DNA of 37,688 nt from Pleurotus djamor (taxonomy: Eukaryota > Basidiomycota > Agaricomycetes > Agaricales > Pleurotaceae): positions 1 to 37,688 of the forward strand of contig JAPEVF010000438.1 in the NCBI GenBank assembly GCA_029747585.1, given 5' to 3'. The translations under genes were made by a program, and so were the position numbers. A model generated the notes under the pieces. The model did no database searches. It saw nothing but the letters and a program-made list of their open reading frames with translations, and was not told the origin of the DNA. Numbering within the stretch: the stretch's first letter is position 1; every line of letters starts with the position of its first letter. Shown here one piece after another: positions 30,042 to 37,688 of the stretch.

Positions 30042-32600
30042 TCACCAATAATCTGGTTGACGATATGGTACAATTTCCAGTTTGCCCTTGGCCTTCTTCC
30101 GCTCCGCTTCCCACTTTTGCACCCATTTTGCCATCTTTGCTCTCGATGATTCTGATCCAACATTCACCGTGGCGATCATCTTCACCCAGTCGAAACTCAT
30201 CGCGAAACAGGTCAACTCGAAGAATGATGAATGCTCCGAGTAAGGTACGGGGATAAGTTGAAGGTTGGCCGTGGAACCTCGCGATGAGCGAAGATCGGCG
30301 AATGTGAATGAACGCTGTTGGGCCCGGGATATGATTTGTGGTATAGAGGGTGATAGATCTGTGCCAACAGGTTGCGTGTATCTATGCCAGAGTGCATAAG
30401 TTCGGGATGCCTTGGATGACCGAGAAAGCCGGGCCTGGGTGCTTACGTCCATCCTGTAGGCCTAAAAGCAACCACTTTCCCAAACTTCGACTTGTAGCGT
30501 TCGACGTACCCCGCTAATCGATCTGAGCTGACAACTCCAAGCGGAACGAGGTGAACACGCGCTTCGTAGGGATTTGACGTCAGTAAGGCATGTAAATCTG
30601 GGTCAGCTTGACACCGGAGGATGGCCGCCTTCCTCTTGTCGCAGTAAACCTTGGATTGCAAGGCATGGGCTACCGCTAAGCATGAACATGGTTGAGCGTT
30701 CGCTAATAGACAACGCGGTGGGATGTCCAACCTTTGACTATCCGCTCCTTTCCAATAGAATACGTCCTACAAACCATGGGTACGTGATCAGAGACAATTA
30801 GAGACCATGCAACGCTCACCCAACAACGAACAAGGTATCCGCAGCTTGCTTCCCCTTGATAGAGTCTGGGACTTTCAGCCACGCTGTAACAGCACGGCCA
30901 TTGTTTCCCTGGCAAGAAGACCCGTTCGCCATCTTCTTAGCCAGCTCTGCACAGGCAGAGATAACAAGTGGCTGTGGAGGAAAGGTGTACTGGGCGACCA
31001 TCAATAGACCGCTGGAGGAGAGTTGTTTTGCTAGACAAGTACCTTAGGATCCAGGTAAGTAGTGTCAAGATACACCTGGTCGATGCGCTTCCCCTTGACT
31101 GCCGGGTGCAAAACATGTTGTGGGCAGGCGCGAAAGTCGCCACAATGGAGATACCTGAACGTTCGGTCTGAACCTATGTATGGTGACTTGTATTCGCTAT
31201 CACCAGCGTGAACTGTCTGTTGACCTTCGAAGAAAAATAGGCAGGATCCCGGACCTTGTATGAAATGTCTGATTAGAGTAAGCCAGCAGTGAAAATAGTC
31301 AATGGAAACGAACAGTGGTTTGCTTCGATCAACGTGACCGTTACCCCTCCCGTATTGGGTATGACAGTGGGTTTATCCATGGGGAGAGGATGTACCCATT
31401 TGCGGTCCACAGAGAGCATATGAATAATCAAGTTAGCAGTGCCCTCTGACGAAGCCGTTAAACGTTTGCATTTGAGGACCCAAAAGATGTTCCTACCTGA
31501 GCAATAGATCGGACCGCTCTTCCAAGTGGAGGAAAGGTTGGTATAATGGTCCGAATGCGCGTGCCTAATGTGATTTAGTGAAAGACACATTTACGAGAAG
31601 GGAGCCACGCTCACGTTAGAAAGTACGCGGTGACACCTGGTATAGAACCATAACGAAATGCATCGACGGCGATGGGCATTCCGTTCATGACCTTGTAGAA
31701 GGGTGCCTTCCTGCGCCCGCCGTTCTCCTTAGAGGCACGAAAGTGAGGATCCTCAGCTCTTGTCGCCTCATTCCAAGCTTCCTTGTCCTTGTTGGATGAC
31801 ATTATTACAGAAAAGGCATTAGAAGCTGTCTTGCCATCGCACGACCTAAGTGGCTGAGGGCCAAACGGGCGGGGTAGAGCCGAAAGAGGTTTGATACTCG
31901 ACCCAGCTTTCTCTACTTCGGACACCAACGTCTCCTCGCTGAGCATCCCAGAGTCATCATAGACAGTTTCTTCATTGTCGTCGTCTAAAGAGAGGTTTCC
32001 TACCATTTCATCATCGCCAAGACCCCATTCATCTTCCGGAAGGTTGGAAAGGTCGATATCGCAAGACACATCAGATTGTAAAGGTAGCGGTGCAGGTATA
32101 CAGTCCATCAGTAAGGACGATGGAGGACCAAAGGACAAAGACTTGGCGGGAGAACCTCCTAAAAGATGGTTCGGTTGCCCAAATAGACTCGGTCGAGTTG
32201 ACGTCGATGGGGCTGGCGACGACCTAGTCTGAAGCAGTATCTTCGATGATACAGAAGAAGTGCCACCTTCGGATAATGTCCTAGAGGGAGCCTTGGTGGT
32301 TCCACTGGATTCCTTGATGACTCGGGAGAAAGAGACGATCTCGACTTCATCGTCCGAGCTCTCGGGGCTGAGCCTACGCTTCTTTCGTGGTCTTGGCGAG
32401 GTAGCCTTAATGCATTCGTCGTCGGAAGAGTCGATGACAATAACTTCTGTATTCTTGGGTATACGACTTCGTGGTCGAGAGGTCTCGGGCGAGCGACGGG
32501 TCGCGTCCACTGCTTCCTTCTTGGAGCCAGGAGAGAAGAAGTCACGTAGTGTATTCGACTGTGTCTGATTGTGGTTGGAGGCTTTCTTGCCACGCGCCAT
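30042..32600 (-). CDS. PSO2: DNA cross-link repair nuclease PSO2/SNM1
   Basis: Eight exons (32600-31615, 31564-31497, 31445-31314, 31254-31043, 30989-30820, 30766-30732, 30675-30447, 30381-30042) give 723 residues. The N-terminal 300 residues are disordered and acidic, with an early TLRDFFSPG motif resembling a PCNA-binding peptide. The metallo-beta-lactamase/beta-CASP nuclease follows: the metal motif HAHSDHYTNL, then EANHCPGSCLFFFEG, LHCGDFRA, VVGTYSIGKERIV and VPYSEHSSFFEL. The family is a 5' exonuclease in the nucleus needed for interstrand cross-link repair. All seven introns keep frame; intron 3 uses an AAG acceptor. The gene looks intact. The TTG three codons upstream is not a credible start. 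Confidence 0.95.
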
Positions 32601-33252
32601 GCAGAACAAAAAGTTGGAGATGTTCAGACTCCAGGGAATCGAACTCGTTTGTCTGACTCCAAGACACGCGACAGGGGCTACACACAGTCACGTGATATAG
32701 AAGTTTCCAGCCTGGTTGAACGTGGAATCGTACAAGTTTGTATTGTCTTCGCAGCTTTCGCGCGCAGCGATACCATCAATCAGGCTCAACGATCTTTACA
32801 CGATGGACGGATAACCGGGAAAATCCCACCGGTCAACAGCCAGCCTTGGTCATTGGGCTTCGTGGCAACATCAGAACTTCGCTTGGAATGCTCACCAACA
32901 TCGGGATTTCTGCGTGACTCGTGAGTCACTTGAACGTCCTTACTGGGGCCGCGGGGGCTATTATCGAGTATCAAACTGTGAACATCGTGTCTGGACCTCA
33001 TCGCGGATCTGTCGCGGCTGCCAAGGTTGGACGCGGGCGTTTCGTCCATGGCCAAATTGGTATAGTTCAACGCTCATGTCGAGGGTTCCCCATCGAACTG
33101 TATGGCTCGTAGCTACTCGAACAACAACGGCGCGCAAATGCTTGAAGTCTCCAGGCACATCTCTTGATTGAGTACCTTCCCTCAAAGGGAAATGGACTGA
33201 GCAAATCGTATAAAGAGCCCCAAATTTCCACTGTTTCAATATCAGAGGAAGG
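32601..33252. other. Divergent intergenic region, PSO2 and secreted gene
   Basis: 652 bp between divergent starts. It contains a CACGTG palindrome (about 32690) that could serve as an E-box, and the TATA-like box at 33208. A plus-strand frame from 32921 to 33112 (ATG, ending ELYGS) looks mildly coding but matches nothing I know. Confidence 0.4.
33208..33215 (+). promoter_or_regulatory. TATA-like box before large secreted protein
   Basis: GTATAAAG lies 38-45 bp upstream of the ATG at 33253, a typical core-promoter position with a short leader. Confidence 0.45.
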
Positions 33253-36200
33253 ATGCGTCTTTCTCAGCTAGTTGTCCTAGGAACTCTTCTCTCCTCCAGT
33301 CTAACTCTCGCTCAGCTGTTTCGAGGCCACAGCAATGGAAGGCTTGCGAATGGTCCACCACCACCTCCCTTTGACATTATATTTGATTCCACTTCCGCTG
33401 TTGGAGATACGACCATCTCACAGGCGACTGCGTCAACTACGGATACATCCGCGACCGATGTGTCGAGCTCACTTGTCCCGAGCGAGGTTATCACATCTAG
33501 CTCTTCTGCCAGTGGCCCATCGGAGGCGACGTCTCTCTCGCTCACAGCACTGGTTTCAACCTCAAGTGTCGTCTCTGGGGGTTCGTCTTCTGTTACATCC
33601 AGTGACACTGCGCCTCCTGCGACTACGACTTCGCTGGACAGGAGGGCCATTCCCGAATGCTTGAACTCGGTTGAGATAACTTGCCGTCATCTGACGGCGA
33701 ACTGTCTTGACTCTGTGAACTGGTCTGTGAGTATTATGTTTCTCCGATAATATGAATTCCGTTCTTACAACTAACAACTAAAATAGAACCGAAACGCTCT
33801 TTGGAGCATAAGGTCGTGTGTAGCGGCCGCGACGTGCTATGGGGTGCGCGCAGGCTTTCTTTGTCTTTAGATATATGCCTGACGTTTTCTATCTTCCCTA
33901 TAGGTCGGAAACTTGATCTCAAGCATCAACTGTCAAACGGGCTATGACTTGGCCAACGCCGATATTGACGACCTCATCTATAGTGTAAGGCGATCCATAC
34001 AGTGTGGTGGTTTCGAGCTCATTTCCAAGCTAGTTATATGGAAGCATCGTGGGCTCCTGCGCATGGGATCCTAATGGATGGTAACTGTCTTTGCTACCTC
34101 TTTAATATACGTCTTATTGGATCTATCATTCAGTCCGATCACTCGTCAAAATTTTATCGATTTCTACTACGGCACGTTGACCTTGATAAATACACCCGAC
34201 TGGCCAAGGTATGTCGACCCCATATTTGCTTTGAAGAATCTGCCTCACATGACGAATAGCTCATCAAGCGTTGTTGTTGCACATTGGACAGCAATGCTTG
34301 TCTGGGCGAACCGAGCAACAACTCTACCTTATCTTCTGTAGTTAAATTGTCTTGCTCCCTCTCGCCCTGTCTGAATGACCCCTCTAGGTTCAATGATTGG
34401 TTACATCTATCTTCCTTCCCACCGGCTCCGCCTACGGTTCGTCCTGTCTTGATTGCTATCAAAATGAGCGTCGTCTCACTCTGGACGCGCAGGTCACTAA
34501 CCCTCCCCCCACAAGCTATACTGCGGTTCCATGGAGTGAGGACTTCGATTTTTACTCTTGAACGGTGTAGGTTTTGATAACTTTTAGACCCGAATCCTGC
34601 TCCACCATCGGGGGCATCGTCGCAAACTTTCGTTAGGTCCCAAACCACGATTGTCATCGCGGTCCCGACTGTAACCGTTACAGTGACCGTCGCAGGCGCC
34701 ACTATCACAGTAGCTCCTGGAGGAACCCCCGTCAATGGGGTTGTCCCAACGGATGTATCTCAACCCGGCGCGGTTACTCCTACTTTCAGTACGTTGATAC
34801 TCTTTACCTACCAGAACACAGTTGACGAAGACCCACGAAGATTATAACCCTGTTCCACCTCCGACTGCATCGTCGGTGACCTTCGTTTCGGGTACCTGGA
34901 CAAGCATCGTGGCCACCCCAACATCCACTAATTCGCCTGTTACCGTTCAAGGCCCACCTGATGATGGTGACGATGACGACTCTAACGATTCTTGGATCCT
35001 TGCTCTTGGACTCCTTGGATTGCTACTGCTCGGGAATCTGCCAGGAACGGTATCGGTAATAGGTGCATCAACGCCCACGCCCACACCACCTATAGATTGG
35101 CCTGATACCAATGGCTGGGTTCCGCCTCCACCGCCCCCCCAGTAGCAACCCAGACCCAGACGACGATGATGATGACGATGATGACGATGACGATGACGAC
35201 GATGTAGTATGCTTCAGTGCCTTACCGCCATATACTCTCCCATATGATGGTGGGACTGAAGATATCGAACTCCTCCGGCGTAGCCTCGACCTTGGGCAGT
35301 ACAAAAATATATCATCACGCTCAACACAGTTATTCAAGCGAGCACAACGACGTAAGTGTCTTCCACAACTCAGAATGGCTCGCCCCCTGAAATCCAGCTA
35401 GGGATAACCATGGGGAACTGCGGTACCCTGTACCAGTTCAATGACTTTACCATGGGCCAAGCTCCTTGGTATACTCTCGACCCACCAGGAGCAGCCGCAG
35501 CACCCAATTCAAACACGAATATCCACTTCACCGCCAGTGCCACCCATTCTGCTAATGATGGGAAAGTCAGTGCGTATCGCTCACAGCTTCCCCTACGCTA
35601 CCTCATCTTTAGCTAAATTCGTTGCCAGAGGAACATGTCTTCGAGTGAGTGATCACCCAAGCCAGTCGATATCGCACCCTCACTAATTCATCTTAGACTG
35701 AGATTCATCCGGGACTTCATTGTAGATCAGTTCACCACATCAGCAAATGGAGGAGGCGATTGCCCATGGTAGCTTTCAGTGCTTTTCATGCGACTCATGC
35801 TCACCAAGCGACTTAGGCTTCTCCCCAATCTTTGGAACAGTCTCCAACCTGATGGCCGGCCTACTCATGTCCACCTACGCGAAGCAATTGATCATGTGAG
35901 TCTCTCAAACCTCCGAACCCCACATGCCCTTACAAGTATCAGGTTAACAACTGCGTTTGGGTCGATGAGCGTATGTGTTCCTGCTTCTTTGAACTTCTGA
36001 GTCGAGATGGTTATGTAGTTTGCTTATCCCCTAGCGATCAATAAAGGTTTGTCTTCCCTCCCTTCATTGCGTTAACATGCCACTCATACCTTCCTCAGCC
36101 AAGTCCTATGTAACAAACAACCACAAGCCCTCGGCGGGAGATCCCCCATTGGCGGCCACAATAGATGGTCTCACTACACTCAACCCAACACCCAACGGGT

Positions 36201-37385
36201 ATCAAGTTGAAACTTTGATTCGCGCTTTCGGTATGCTTGGGCAATGTGAGTTCGGAACTTGTTCAGCTGTCCACAATAGAAGGACTCATCGGCTCGGCTG
36301 CTACAGATTTCAATCAGAATGCGAATGCATTGTTTGTTACTGCCGACCGGATCCAGAACATACTGGCATGGATCACACCCCTCACTCCTGCATATCCGCC
36401 ACTCGATGTCAGGTTCAACAACTACTGGCGCGGTCTAATGGCACAATATTCCAACAGAATAACGTACGTGTCTTGAGGTTCCCCGTATGCTCCAAGACTG
36501 AAATCTATGGTAGTTCTCGTGGCGTCAATATATTCGACTACTATCGGAACCAGGTCAACGATATCCTTCAAGGCCAGATCGCCAATAATCCACCTGGAAA
36601 CCCCCTCCCTACAGTCCCGCAATGTTGGCCTGTGTATCACGATGGAACGGTAATGTTCTACCATCGGCATCTGAGCAGTTGAATCCTAAATCTTCTGCGT
36701 GTAGATTCGTAATCGCCTCAGTAATGGCGGGGTAAATTGGCAGGTGTGTGAATCAAGCGAGCCTTGGGACCGTTGTTCTGAGTTTTCTGATCACTGTTCG
36801 CATATAGAACTTCGTCCCCCAAGCTATCCCTCACCCGCTCTGCAACACCGCTGGTGAAACGGGATCCTTCATCCTTTGGTACTATTCCCCGGGCAACCCC
36901 GCCTACTTCGTAGGAAACCCGCAATACCAGATTGCAGCTCTTGGAGGGGTGGGCTTTCATTTCCCTGGCTGACTTACACCGTTTGACCATCTCATCCCTA
37001 GCGCTTTTATGGTCTATGGCGTCCAAATGTTCCCAGCATCTACTATGACATTACCCTCTCAGCATATTATGGGGCTACTTGTAACGGCGTTCATTTCATC
37101 ACTAGCGCTTCCCCAGGCCAAACTGGTGCTAATTTCCGTGTCGCAACTTGGGATCTTGGATGCACTGGTGGCCAGGGTGCCGGACTTGCAGATCTCCACG
37201 TTGTCGACACTAACGGCAATCGGCTCTTCTGCATGTTCAACAACTACAACGATGGCTCCAATACTTTCGCTATCGACTGTGGGCCATCTCAGGCCGTGGT
37301 TCAGACTTGTATCAACCACATGAATGTGGTGGACAATCTTCCGAATGCAGCGTCCTCTATACCCCAGTTGCGATTCCAAGGATAG
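33253..37385 (+). CDS. Large secreted protein, unknown function, frame-broken
   Basis: A many-exon gene whose parts are clear but whose full model is not. A signal peptide (MRLSQLVVLGTLLSSSLTLA) leads a Ser/Thr-rich stretch, then a Cys-rich module (ECLNSVEITCRHL, CVAAATCYG, GSCAWDPNGCP, FIDFYYGTLTLI). A Thr/Val/Pro-rich linker follows, a hydrophobic segment (SWILALGLLGLLLLG), Pro and 15 Asp residues, and then globular modules (NCGTLYQFNDFTMG, LPEEHVFELRF, NNYWRGLMAQYSNRIT). The last exon ends NLPNAASSIPQLRFQG. I do not recognise the family; it appears extracellular or wall-associated. Frame breaks occur at about 34390-34440 and at seven C's (35134-35140). It could instead be two genes, but the modules run in one direction with consistent splicing. 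Confidence 0.6.
35159..35203 (+). repeat. Poly-aspartate codon repeat
   Basis: Fifteen consecutive GAC/GAT codons within the large secreted protein gene. They directly follow the C7 run and may be length-variable. Confidence 0.85.
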
Positions 37386-37688
37386 AAATAATTGTTGATG
37401 TATTTACCCTTGATACACCTACTATCTATGTTGCCAATTCACTTCGACTTTTTTTCGACCGCTTCGATGCTCACACTCGTCCATGGTGTGAGACGCTGTT
37501 TCGCGCCGTGAGCGGGAACATTCGATATAAATAAATGAATGGAAATTCATGATACAAAATATGCTACATGCCGTAACGGCAAGCAGAGCGATGGTACAAG
37601 CGACAGTGGCAAATGAGGGAAGAGACTAACAAGAACAGTAGAAGGGCAACAAAAGCAACGAGGGAGAAAATCCAATACGCGGGTCATT
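37386..37688. other. 3' flank, no gene seen
   Basis: AT-richer sequence after the last stop. It presumably contains the 3' UTR. No further gene is visible before the window ends. Confidence 0.5.

Noticed and set aside
32610..32665. tRNA-like T-loop (GTTCGATTCC on the minus strand)
   Set aside because: The flanking bases do not form a T stem and no acceptor or anticodon arm can be drawn.
34822..35145. Separate small gene ending at the TAG after the C7 run
   Set aside because: The start ATG comes from intron sequence; an AAG acceptor joins this segment in frame to the upstream exon, and the stop is explained by the C7 shift.
35068..35337. Minus-strand poly-Ser frame
   Set aside because: It is the reverse of the poly-Asp codon run and has no other support.

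Overview
The window reads as a chromosomal stretch of a filamentous basidiomycete, most likely an Agaricomycete. The evidence is the dense set of short spliceosomal introns (about 45-80 bp) in almost every gene, the tandem F-box-like and BTB/POZ proteins typical of mushroom genomes, a secreted sedolisin and a many-exon GMC oxidoreductase. Housekeeping genes (PHF5A/Rds3, ribosomal protein eS4, PSO2/SNM1, a UFD4-type HECT ligase) confirm a eukaryotic nuclear origin. All exon boundaries were assigned by eye from splice signals, frame continuity and family motifs; there is no transcript evidence.

Layout. Positions 1-3684 hold no gene I can defend, only broken coding-like pieces. Positions 3685-6430 carry two tandem minus-strand F-box-like paralogues with identical exon layout, and 7145-8274 a minus-strand BTB/POZ protein. 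Positions 8998-9548 are a 551-bp non-autonomous Tc1/mariner-like element with about 105-bp terminal inverted repeats and a TA duplication. Downstream on the plus strand are a 15-exon GMC oxidoreductase (9761-12814), a secreted S53 peptidase with a homopolymer frameshift (13870-16421), two more F-box-like proteins (16690-18043 and 18353-19539) and a truncated minus-strand F-box remnant (19709 to about 20060). The remnant abuts a UFD4/TRIP12-like HECT ligase (20016-24917) that lacks its usual N-terminal ARM half, so both genes lose their 5' ends at one junction.

After this come PHF5A/Rds3 (25126-25730), three tandem C2H2-like zinc-finger paralogues (26179-28474), ribosomal protein eS4 (28701-29862), convergent minus-strand PSO2/SNM1 (30042-32600), and a very large secreted protein with a 15-aspartate tract (33253-37385) that has at least one homopolymer-linked frame break.

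How the genes relate. They do not form one pathway. The recurring theme is ubiquitin ligation: five F-box-like copies, one BTB protein and one HECT ligase. The F-box-like, BTB and zinc-finger genes look like lineage-specific tandem expansions among conserved single-copy genes. I found no convincing new enzymatic system. The points most worth a second look are the HECT/F-box junction, the Tc1-like element 212 bp upstream of the GMC gene, the zinc-finger triplet, and the repeated homopolymer frameshifts, which may be assembly errors.
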